Below are positions 27,537-35,603 of a stretch of 64,000 bases of DNA, in pieces. Source of the DNA: Gimesia chilikensis (GTDB taxonomy: Bacteria > Planctomycetota > Planctomycetia > Planctomycetales > Planctomycetaceae). Each line of letters begins with the position of its first letter. Position 1 is the first letter of the stretch. The notes beneath the pieces were generated by a model. It saw only the letters and a list, made by a program, of their open reading frames with translations. It did not search any database and was not told the DNA's origin. The stretch spans positions 3,953,748 to 4,017,747 of the forward strand of contig NZ_CP036266.1 in assembly GCF_007744075.1 (NCBI RefSeq), in the 5' to 3' direction. Made by a program: the position numbers and the translations under genes.

Positions 27537-28495
27537 AGGGATCTGAAGCGCGGGTCCACGTCATCGACTCGCATACCGCAGGGGAGCCGACACGTGTCGT
27601 GCTGTCAGGAGGTCCCGAGCTTGGTACGGAGTTGCTGAGTGCGCGACGGGATCGGTTCCGGGAGACCGCAGACGGGTTTCGTCGTACCCTGATTGATGAA
27701 CCTCGGGGCAACGAGGCGATGGTGGGTGCCCTGCTCTGTGAGCCGACAGATACCACGTGCGCCGCGGGGGTCATCTTCTTTAATAACCGCGGCTACCTGG
27801 GGATGTGCGGCCATGGGACAATCGGCGTTGCAGTTACGCTGGCCTACCTGGGACGGATTGAACCGGGTCAGCTTAAGCTCGAAACGCCCGTGGGTATCGT
27901 CAGTGTCGAATTACACGACGCGCATACGGCCTCGATTGAAAACGTCCCCAGCTATCGTCTTAAGACGGATGTCACGGTCGAGGTTCCTGAACTGGGCCCC
28001 ATTCGTGGTGACCTCGCCTGGGGCGGCAACTGGTTCTTTCTGGCGGATTCCCCGCTCCCGCTGACTGCAGAACGGATTCCGGAGCTGACGACGGCCGGCT
28101 TACGTTTGCGGAGCGTTTTAGCAGAACAAGGCATTTGTGGTGCGGCTGGTGAGGAAATCGATCATATAGAATTCTTCGGTCCTGCAGAATCGTCAGAGGC
28201 GGACAGCCGGAATTTTGTACTCTGCCCTGGAGGCGCTTACGACCGCTCGCCTTGTGGCACGGGGCTGAGTGCGAAGCTGGCCTGCCTGGCGGCTGAGGGA
28301 AAGCTGGCACCGGGTGAGACCTGGGTGCAGGAGAGTATCATCGGCAGCCGGTTTGAGGGATCGTATCGACAGGGAACCGCCGATCAGATTCTGCCCCGGA
28401 TTACGGGTAGTGCATATATCGTGAGTGAAAATCAGCTGATTCAACAGCCGGGCGATCCGTTTGGGCAAGGCATCCCGGCAGGAGCCATCAAATGA
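27533..28495 (+). CDS. 4-hydroxyproline 2-epimerase (proline racemase family)
   Basis: The start is ATG 27533, overlapping the previous stop, with GGGAG seven bases before it; a GTG at 27506 is less likely. The 320-residue protein carries both catalytic cysteines of racemases: MCGHGT (Cys92) and DRSPCGTG (Cys241). The trans-3-hydroxyproline dehydratases have Thr at the second position, so epimerase is favoured. The enzyme would convert trans-4-hydroxy-L-proline to cis-4-hydroxy-D-proline in the cytoplasm, the substrate of the next enzyme. Its stop overlaps the start of the oxidase gene by ATGA. Confidence 0.87.
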   Translation: MKGSEARVHVIDSHTAGEPTRVVLSGGPELGTELLSARRDRFRETADGFRRTLIDEPRGNEAMVGALLCEPTDTTCAAGVIFFNNRGYLGMCGHGTIGVAVTLAYLGRIEPGQLKLETPVGIVSVELHDAHTASIENVPSYRLKTDVTVEVPELGPIRGDLAWGGNWFFLADSPLPLTAERIPELTTAGLRLRSVLAEQGICGAAGEEIDHIEFFGPAESSEADSRNFVLCPGGAYDRSPCGTGLSAKLACLAAEGKLAPGETWVQESIIGSRFEGSYRQGTADQILPRITGSAYIVSENQLIQQPGDPFGQGIPAGAIK

Positions 28496-29754
28496 CCGAG
28501 CAGACAGCAGCGGGAACCGTGATCGTTGTGGGGGGCGGGATTATCGGGATCGCCTGTGCGCACTACCTGTCTGACGCCGGCTTTCAGGTGACGGTCATCG
28601 AACGGAACACGATCGCGGGTGCCTGCTCGCATGCGAACTGCGGCTTTATCGTGCCGAGTCATGTGTTGCCCCTCACTGAACCCGCGGCCCTTAAAACCGC
28701 TTTGAAATCGCTGTTCACCCCGCGTGCCCCCTTTCGCGTCAGGCCCCAATGGGATCTTTCGTTCTGGAAATGGATGTGGCAATTTGGCCGCCGTTGTACT
28801 CACAAACAGATGCTGGCAGCAGCGCCTGCTTTGAAATCCATGCTTGATCTGTCACTGCAGGAATACCGGCGGCTACTCGAACAGGAAGACCTCGCCTGTG
28901 AGTGGCGCGACGCAGGGCTACTGTATGTGTTTCAGACAGAACGGGGGCTGGATGAGTACCGCCAGATAGATCGTCTGCTGACGGAACACTTCGGCGTCGC
29001 GGCCCGGGAGATTCCGGGAGAAACGCTGCCGGCCTTCGATCCGGCGCTCAAACCCGGACTGGCGGGGGCCTTTCATTACACGTGTGACGCTTCACTCAAG
29101 CCGGACCTGCTGGCTGCCGCCTGGACGACGCGGTTACGGGAACGAGGTGTTCAATTCCAGGAAGCATGTGAGCTGACGGGGGTCACACATGCGGGAGGCA
29201 AGATTACACAGCTGGAGACTTCGCAGGGAGAACTGCAGGCCGATGCGGTTGTGTTTGCGACCGGGGCCTGGAGTCCGCTACTGGCGGAGCAGCTGGGTTG
29301 CGCGATTCCGATCCTGCCTGGCAAGGGGTATTCGGTGACCATGGCGGCACCAGATCCAAGCCCTCGGTATCCGATGCTGTTCCCCGAGCATAAGGTCGGT
29401 GTCTGTCCGTTTGAGAATCGGTTCCGACTGGGATCGATGATGGAGTTCACCGGCTATGATACGACGATTCCCGAGTATCGCATTCAGCAGTTACGCGACT
29501 CGGCGAAACCGTACCTGGTGACTCCCTCTACTGAGACCGAGTACGAGCGCTGGTATGGCTGGCGGCCGATGACGTGGGACAGCCTGCCGATCATCGGTCG
29601 CGTGCCCCGTCTGAACAATGCCTGGCTGGCAGCGGGGCACAACATGCTGGGAATGAGCATGGCACCGGCGACCGGCAAGCTGATTGCCCAGCTTGTTTCT
29701 TCAGAAACTCCCGATCTCGACCCGATGCCGTATGCTCCGGATCGCTTTGAATGA
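28492..29754 (+). CDS. FAD-dependent D-amino-acid dehydrogenase (DadA-like), probably D-hydroxyproline oxidising
   Basis: The 420-residue protein has the N-terminal dinucleotide fold VIVVGGGIIGIACAHYL (residues 9-25) and IERNTIAGACSHANCG, then FATGAWSPLLAEQLG and the C-terminal LPIIGRVPRLNNAWLAAGHNMLGMSMAPATGKL of the DAO/DadA family. It should oxidise cis-4-hydroxy-D-proline to 1-pyrroline-4-hydroxy-2-carboxylate and pass electrons to quinone or oxygen. It is coupled to the epimerase by an ATGA overlap. The last enzyme of the pathway, 2-oxoglutarate-semialdehyde dehydrogenase, is not in the window. Confidence 0.87.
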   Translation: MTEQTAAGTVIVVGGGIIGIACAHYLSDAGFQVTVIERNTIAGACSHANCGFIVPSHVLPLTEPAALKTALKSLFTPRAPFRVRPQWDLSFWKWMWQFGRRCTHKQMLAAAPALKSMLDLSLQEYRRLLEQEDLACEWRDAGLLYVFQTERGLDEYRQIDRLLTEHFGVAAREIPGETLPAFDPALKPGLAGAFHYTCDASLKPDLLAAAWTTRLRERGVQFQEACELTGVTHAGGKITQLETSQGELQADAVVFATGAWSPLLAEQLGCAIPILPGKGYSVTMAAPDPSPRYPMLFPEHKVGVCPFENRFRLGSMMEFTGYDTTIPEYRIQQLRDSAKPYLVTPSTETEYERWYGWRPMTWDSLPIIGRVPRLNNAWLAAGHNMLGMSMAPATGKLIAQLVSSETPDLDPMPYAPDRFE

Positions 29755-29877
29755 GAGTCTGTCTGTAAAAACGATATGGTACACCCGCACATTGTGAGCC
29801 TGGCGAGACGAAGCATGCTTTGATGATTCAAACAGAATTAACACGCGAAAAATCTGCGTTCCAGGAAACGTTCTTAT

Positions 29878-29904
29878 TTGAATTCCAATTTCAGCTGATA
29901 TAAT
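29878..29904 (+). promoter_or_regulatory. Candidate sigma-70-type promoter
   Basis: TTGAAT (29878-29883) and TATAAT (29899-29904) are separated by 15 bases, somewhat short. They lie 40 bases before the ATG of the thioredoxin-CcdA fusion gene at 29945. Confidence 0.45.
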
Positions 29905-29944
29905 ACGGACGTTGGGCCGCCATACATTCGGGATATCGCCTCTT

Positions 29945-31684
29945 ATGAGAAATGATTTTTCAATCTTCAATGTCAGGTTGAACCAGCTGCTGAGGCTGAT
30001 TGTTCCCTGTCTGCTCTGTCTCTTCTCTTATTCCTCGCCGGCTCTGGCTGAGAGCAATCTGCTGCAGGACGATCCCAAACGTTGTGCCGTGATTGAGCTG
30101 TTTATCCGCAATGACTGTGAAGACTGCCCGGAAGTTGTGAAGCGGGTCGAGGAATATGCTGAAAAGAATGGTCGGATCCGGCTGCATATCCACAACCTGG
30201 ATGAATCGAAGAAACACGAAGAGCGGTATCAGCAGATACTGCAGTATTTCCAGTTGAAAGAAGCGACGCTGCCGGCCGCTTATGGCTGTAATTCCCTGTT
30301 GAGTAAACTGAAGCCGGATGAATCGACCGATCGTCGCCTGGATTCCCTGCTGACTGTCACCGCCTATGTGCGTTCGGGATGTTCCAAGTGCGCCGCCGCG
30401 AAAGAATTCATCGCCGGGCTCAAACAGCGGTATCCAGTCTTTAAATTCAAAGAACATGACCTGGTCTCCAGTAGCGAGGCGCGGGTGAAAGTGCAGGAGC
30501 TTTCCCAGCGGTACCGCAAACAGGCTGTCAGCGTGCCCGTGATCCATCTCTGCAATAAGCTGATGATCGGCTGGACGGGGGAAGCCACAACCGGCGAAGA
30601 GATGGAATCGACGTTGAAATACTGGACTTCCGAGTGCCCTGAGAAAGAGAAAAAGGAAGATCAGGAGAGTTCCCTCGAGCAACGGTTGCTTCCCGAAACG
30701 GTCGATACGGCGACGGCAGCAGTTTCTCATGCAGGGAACAGCGAGTTCCTGATGATCTCGTTCGTAGCTGATCCGGGTGAGGCAGATGCAGCGGAAGATG
30801 ATCCCCTGCCCCCGATTCCCGGTAATGATCCGCTCCCCCCGATACCGGGAGGCAGTGCGGTGGCTCCGCCGATCCCGGGAGGAGAGCCGCCCCCTCCGGT
30901 GATAGATGGCGGACCTCCGATTCCTGTACCTGCTCAGGAAAAGGATACCATCGAAGTTCCCTTGTTGGGGGAATTGAGTCGAAGCCGGTTAGGAATGCCG
31001 GCTTTTACTTTTTTAATCGGTCTGGTCGACGGTTTTAACCCGTGCGCCATGTGGGTGCTGCTGTTTCTACTCTCCCTGCTGGTGAATCTGAAAAGCCGAG
31101 CGAAGATCGTGGCGGTTGCAGGCACGTTTGTGCTGATCAGCGGCCTGGCTTATTTTGCCTTCATGGCGGCCTGGCTGAATGTGTTCCTGCTGATCGGCTA
31201 CTTAAGGCCCGTGCAGTTGCTGCTGGGGATCTTTGCCACCCTGGTAGGGTTGATTCACATCAAGGATTTTTTTGCGTTCAAGAAAGGGATTTCGCTCTCC
31301 ATTCCCGAATGGGCCAAACCTGGTCTGTATGCACGGATGAGACGGGTGGTGAATGCTGAAAGTCTGACCGGGGCGATTATTGGCGCCTCGATTCTGGCTG
31401 TGCTGGTGAATATCATCGAGCTGCTCTGCACTGCGGGGTTACCTGCTTTGTATACCGAAATCCTGACGATGCAAAACTACCCGCCCTGGAAGACCTATGC
31501 CTACCTGGCACTGTATAACGTCGCTTATATGCTGGATGACACGATCATGGTGACCATTGTGGTCGTCACGCTGGGCAAGCATAAACTGCAGGAGGACCAG
31601 GGACGCTATCTCAAACTGTTCAGCGGCGTGGTGATCCTGATACTGGGGCTGATTCTGATTATCAAACCGTCGCTGCTGCTGTGA
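29945..31684 (+). CDS. Fusion of two thioredoxin-like domains, Pro-rich linker and CcdA/DsbD-like membrane domain
   Basis: Started at ATG 29945 the protein has 579 residues; a TTG at 29912 would lie almost on the promoter. A signal/anchor (about 13-37) is followed by two thioredoxin or glutaredoxin-like domains with CEDC (Cys58, Cys61) and CSKC (Cys146, Cys149). Then comes a linker rich in PPIPGG repeats (about 280-328) and a membrane part (about 345-579) with six or seven spans and the paired cysteines of thiol transporters, NPCAMW and ELLCTAGLP. It resembles DsbD turned inside out: electrons could pass from cytoplasmic thioredoxin through the membrane cysteines to the exported CxxC domains. 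Substrate unknown. Confidence 0.85.
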   Translation: MRNDFSIFNVRLNQLLRLIVPCLLCLFSYSSPALAESNLLQDDPKRCAVIELFIRNDCEDCPEVVKRVEEYAEKNGRIRLHIHNLDESKKHEERYQQILQYFQLKEATLPAAYGCNSLLSKLKPDESTDRRLDSLLTVTAYVRSGCSKCAAAKEFIAGLKQRYPVFKFKEHDLVSSSEARVKVQELSQRYRKQAVSVPVIHLCNKLMIGWTGEATTGEEMESTLKYWTSECPEKEKKEDQESSLEQRLLPETVDTATAAVSHAGNSEFLMISFVADPGEADAAEDDPLPPIPGNDPLPPIPGGSAVAPPIPGGEPPPPVIDGGPPIPVPAQEKDTIEVPLLGELSRSRLGMPAFTFLIGLVDGFNPCAMWVLLFLLSLLVNLKSRAKIVAVAGTFVLISGLAYFAFMAAWLNVFLLIGYLRPVQLLLGIFATLVGLIHIKDFFAFKKGISLSIPEWAKPGLYARMRRVVNAESLTGAIIGASILAVLVNIIELLCTAGLPALYTEILTMQNYPPWKTYAYLALYNVAYMLDDTIMVTIVVVTLGKHKLQEDQGRYLKLFSGVVILILGLILIIKPSLLL

Positions 31685-31708
31685 TGATTGAACAGAGCCA
31701 AGCAGTCT

Positions 31709-34411
31709 TTAAGAGCCTGCGCTTTTAGTGATCTCTTTCACGAGTGAGACCGTTTCTGTTTCCGCCGAATGATTGCGGGCAAAGTCCCGCTTCTGGAAGA
31801 CATTCAGCATACGGCGGTTATCGGCTGCTGTTTCCGCGACAACCCGTTTGATTCCCCAGCGGCGACAGACTTCGAGACAGTAATCGGTCAGAATGGAGCC
31901 GAGACCCTGCCCGTGCCATTCGTCGCTGACGAGCACCGCATACTCGGCTTCCTGATGGTCGGCGTCGGCAATAAGACGTCCGACCCCGAGGATTCGTGAT
32001 TCACCTTCTACTTCGAGTTCCGCCACGATGGCAATCTCGCGATCGTAGTCAATAAAGCAGAAGCGGGCCGCCATATCGTGTGTCGTGCCATGAAACGAAT
32101 AACGGAAGCGGGAACGAATTGTTTCGGGCGAGCAGCTGTTGAGCAGCCCGTGCCACATATCTTCGTCTTCAGGCTTAATCGGTCTGAGCAGCACCTGGGT
32201 ACCGTCTTTCAGGGTGACAGTTCTGCTGAACTCTTCGGGATAAGGACGAATCGCCAGATGCGAATAGGGGCGACTGGTGCCCGGTTGCGTTTCCAGATCG
32301 ACAATGATGCGGGCATCGAGGGCGACGACCTGATCAGGAGAGACCAGCAGCGGATTGACGTCCAGTTCGAGGATCTCGGGAAAATCGGCGACGAAGTAAG
32401 AGAGACGAATCAGAACTTCGATCAGTCGGTCCAGGTCGACGGGGGCGTGACCCCGGTAGCCATTCAACAGGGGCCAGGAACGCAGTGATTCCAGGGCTCT
32501 GCGGGCCAGCCGTTCGTTGAGGGGTGGCAATTCGAGGGAACGATCCTGGTAGAGTTCGGCAGTGGTCCCCCCTGCACCGATCAGCAGGACGACGCCGAAT
32601 ACCGGATCCCGCTTGGCACCGACGATCAGTTCATGGCCTTCCGCTTCGGCGTACATGGGTTGTACGGTGACTCCCTGGACGTGCGCCTCGGGCCGCCGCT
32701 CTGCGACGCGCTGCATCATCCGCGCATAAGCTTCGTGCACTTTCTGATGACTGGCGATTCCAAGTTCCACACCGCCGACATCGGATTTATGGGTGATATC
32801 ATCCGAATAGATTTTGAGCACCACCGGATACCCGAGCTCATCCGCACGGGCGGCGGCTTCTTCCGGGGAACAGGCAACGACCGTCTGGCTGACAGGGATG
32901 CCGTACGCTTCGAGTAGCTGTTTGGACATGCGTTCCGAGAGTGTGGATTTCCCCTGCTGGAGGGCGACCTGGGCGAGTTCCTGCAGACGGGCCCGGTCCA
33001 GGGTGAGATTCATCGGTACGGCCCGGGGGGTTTCGTTCAGAAACTGCAGATTGCGGGCGTAGGTGACCAGGTACATGAAAGCCCGCACCGCCTGCTCGGG
33101 TGTGGTGTAAGTGGGGATTCCGGCCTGATTCAGACGCGCAATCCCTTCCTGGACTTTTCCGCCTCCCATCCAGGCGGTGAGCACCGGTTTCGAGGAGGTC
33201 CGGGCCGCTGCGATGACTGCTTCCGCGGCGCCGGTGGGATCGGTCATCGCCTGGGGCGAGAGTGCAACCAGCACGCCATCCACCTGCGGATCTTTGAGGA
33301 CAATCTCGACCGTTCTGCCGAACCGCTCGGGGGTCGCATCTCCGATGACGTCCAGTGGGTTACCGTGCGACCAGGCAACCGGGAGGAATTCGTTGAGTTG
33401 TTCAATCGTCTCCTGCGAGATCTCGGCCATGATGCCTTTACGTTCCAGCAGAGCGTCGGTTGCCATCACGCCGGGACCGCCGGCATTGGTGACGATGGCC
33501 AGTCGATCCCCCCTGGGAGGCTTGTGTCGTGCCAACAGTTCCGCACAGTCGAACAGATCATCCAGATCGAAGACGCGGACGATGCCGGCCCGGGCGAAGG
33601 CAGCTTCGTAAACGGCGTCAACGCCTGCCATCGCCCCGGTATGCGAGGTCGCTGCTTTCGCGGAAGCGGTGAAGCGGCCCGCTTTATAGGCGATGATCGG
33701 TTTTTTCTGGGTAAAGGCACGGGCTGCCGACATGAAGAGTCGCGCCTGTGCAATGGATTCCACATAGAGAATGATGGAACTGGTGTGAGGATCGAGGGCG
33801 AAATAATCGATCAGGTCGGCCATGCCGACATCCAGCGTATTGCCGACGGAGACGAAGTGCGAGAAGCCGATGCGTTCCTGCAGTGACCAGTCGAGAATCG
33901 ACGTGCAAAGTGCCCCGGACTGAGAAATGAAGGCGACATTACCGGTCAACGGCATATCGGTGGCGAAGCTGGCATTCAGTTTCGAATAGGGCGCCATGAT
34001 GCCCAGGCAGTTCGGCCCGATAATTCGCATGCCGGAGTACTGGTGCGCCCGTCTGCGGACTTCCAGTTCGAGCTCTTTCCCTTCGGGGCCGGTCTCCCGG
34101 AACCCGGCGGAGAGAATGACAATCCCCCGAATACCGGCCTGGCCACACTGGTCGATAAGGTCGGGAATCGTGGCTGCGGGGGTACAGATCACCGCCAGGT
34201 CGACTTTGCCCGGCAGGTCGGCGACCTGGGCGTAACAGGTGTGGTCACCCAGTCGCTCGTGCTTGGGATTAACGGGATAAACGGGTCCCTCGAAACCGCC
34301 TGCCAGCAGATTATGAAAGACGGTATGTCCGACACTCAGCGGTCGTTGACTCGCGCCGATAACGGTGACTGAACGGGGATGAAAGATTTTATCGAGATTG
34401 CGAATGGGCAT
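31709..34411 (-). CDS. ADP-forming acyl-CoA synthetase fused to a GNAT acetyltransferase (Pat-like)
   Basis: The 900-residue protein has the order CoA-binding (about 1-130), succinyl-CoA-ligase-like (about 145-460, with SHTGAMAG, the region of the phosphohistidine), ATP-grasp (about 485-700) and GNAT (about 725-890, acetyl-CoA motif WHGQGLGS). This layout matches Salmonella Pat/E. coli PatZ, which acetylate lysines of acyl-CoA synthetases. In those proteins the synthetase part is reported to be inactive; here the SHTG histidine is kept, so acetate or acyl activation cannot be ruled out. It follows an HDAC-type deacetylase gene by 36 bases on the same strand, which points to a reversible acetylation pair. 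Confidence 0.9.
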   Translation of the reverse strand: MPIRNLDKIFHPRSVTVIGASQRPLSVGHTVFHNLLAGGFEGPVYPVNPKHERLGDHTCYAQVADLPGKVDLAVICTPAATIPDLIDQCGQAGIRGIVILSAGFRETGPEGKELELEVRRRAHQYSGMRIIGPNCLGIMAPYSKLNASFATDMPLTGNVAFISQSGALCTSILDWSLQERIGFSHFVSVGNTLDVGMADLIDYFALDPHTSSIILYVESIAQARLFMSAARAFTQKKPIIAYKAGRFTASAKAATSHTGAMAGVDAVYEAAFARAGIVRVFDLDDLFDCAELLARHKPPRGDRLAIVTNAGGPGVMATDALLERKGIMAEISQETIEQLNEFLPVAWSHGNPLDVIGDATPERFGRTVEIVLKDPQVDGVLVALSPQAMTDPTGAAEAVIAAARTSSKPVLTAWMGGGKVQEGIARLNQAGIPTYTTPEQAVRAFMYLVTYARNLQFLNETPRAVPMNLTLDRARLQELAQVALQQGKSTLSERMSKQLLEAYGIPVSQTVVACSPEEAAARADELGYPVVLKIYSDDITHKSDVGGVELGIASHQKVHEAYARMMQRVAERRPEAHVQGVTVQPMYAEAEGHELIVGAKRDPVFGVVLLIGAGGTTAELYQDRSLELPPLNERLARRALESLRSWPLLNGYRGHAPVDLDRLIEVLIRLSYFVADFPEILELDVNPLLVSPDQVVALDARIIVDLETQPGTSRPYSHLAIRPYPEEFSRTVTLKDGTQVLLRPIKPEDEDMWHGLLNSCSPETIRSRFRYSFHGTTHDMAARFCFIDYDREIAIVAELEVEGESRILGVGRLIADADHQEAEYAVLVSDEWHGQGLGSILTDYCLEVCRRWGIKRVVAETAADNRRMLNVFQKRDFARNHSAETETVSLVKEITKSAGS

Positions 34412-34447
34412 GGTTGGGCCTTTGTCGTGCTCCTCTTGACTGCGGCT

Positions 34448-35380
34448 TCAGTTTGAGACCAGCTCCAGTAGATGATGTTCAATACACTCTGCCAGTGCCT
34501 GGGGATTGTAGCCTCCTTCGAGCAGGCTGACGACACGCTGTTCTGCATGAACGTCGGCCAGATCGAGCACCACCCGGGTCAGTCGTGCGAAGTCTTCGCT
34601 TTCCAGCCCCAGTGATCCGACCGGGTCATCCTTGTGTGCATCGAATCCCGCACTGATCAGAATCAACTGAGGTCGGATTTTTTCAGCCAGTCGTTCTGCG
34701 GCAGCAGTGAACTGGCTGAGATAGTCTTCGCGCGAGATACCATATTCTAACGGAAGGTTGACGGTCGTTCCAAGTCCGGCTCCCGCGCCGGTTTCGTCTG
34801 CAAAGCCTGACTTCACACAGAACGAAGACCGATGCACGGACAGGAAACCGACCTGCCCGTCTTCCCAGAAGAGTTCCTGGGTGCCATCGCCGTGATGCAC
34901 GTCCCAGTCGATGATCATGACCCGTTCCAGGCCGAACTCATCGATGGCCAGCCGCGCCGCGATGGCCACGTTATTAAAGAGGCAAAACCCCATAGCCTGC
35001 TCGCGTGATGCGTGATGTCCGGGGGGACGAATCAGACAGAAGGCACGGTCGGAGTGCCCCTTGAGTACCTGCTCGACGGCATCACAGGCGGCACCAGCGG
35101 CCATGCGGGCGACCTCCCAGGATGCAGGGCAGACGGTGGTATCGGGGCTGATAAAACCGCCCCCCTGTTCACAGAAATTTCGCACATACTTCACATAGTG
35201 ATCCGAGTGCACGCGTTCCAGTCGAGCATCACTAACCTCGCTGAAGGAACGCTGGCGACAGTGTGCGTGGAGTGCAACCTGGGTCGCCCGGCGGACAGCA
35301 GGCACGATCCGCGCCGGATTTTCCGGGAGACCGCCTGTTTCATGTTTGAGAAATATGGGATCCGAATAGAGTAGTGCCAT
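34448..35380 (-). CDS. Histone deacetylase-family protein (class II/AcuC-like)
   Basis: The 310-residue protein has all zinc-deacetylase motifs: RPPGHHA with the two catalytic histidines, DWDVHHGDGTQ and SAGFDAHKDDPVG with the metal ligands, and LEGGYN with the transition-state tyrosine. Bacterial members deacetylate acetyl-CoA synthetase (AcuC), acetylpolyamines or protein lysines. The Pat-like acetyltransferase lies directly downstream, so its partner proteins are the likely substrates. No strong ribosome site is seen before the ATG. It is divergent from the sulfatase gene. Confidence 0.92.
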   Translation of the reverse strand: MALLYSDPIFLKHETGGLPENPARIVPAVRRATQVALHAHCRQRSFSEVSDARLERVHSDHYVKYVRNFCEQGGGFISPDTTVCPASWEVARMAAGAACDAVEQVLKGHSDRAFCLIRPPGHHASREQAMGFCLFNNVAIAARLAIDEFGLERVMIIDWDVHHGDGTQELFWEDGQVGFLSVHRSSFCVKSGFADETGAGAGLGTTVNLPLEYGISREDYLSQFTAAAERLAEKIRPQLILISAGFDAHKDDPVGSLGLESEDFARLTRVVLDLADVHAEQRVVSLLEGGYNPQALAECIEHHLLELVSN

Positions 35381-35473
35381 GGTTTGTTCCGCAGGTTAAC
35401 GCTCCGCGGCGCGAGTCGCGTCGCTGTTGATTAAGAAAGCATACCCGATTCGATGAGTGGACGGAATCGACTG

Positions 35474-35485
35474 AGGACCGGTCCT
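35474..35485. promoter_or_regulatory. 12-bp perfect palindrome in the HDAC/sulfatase divergent region
   Basis: AGGACCGGTCCT is a perfect inverted repeat about 94 bases before the HDAC start and 118 before the sulfatase start. A separate CGATTC...GAATCG pair lies just upstream. It may be an operator, but the assignment rests only on symmetry. Confidence 0.3.
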
Positions 35486-35603
35486 GTCCGGAGACTTAAG
35501 ATTCTTTCTAAAGTCCTCGTTTCTGCCGGTGTGGATTGGTAGAATTGAGAACTCATCACGTCGAAGCTGGCCTGTTGTCTTGTGCTCACTGGAAAGGTCT
35601 CCC

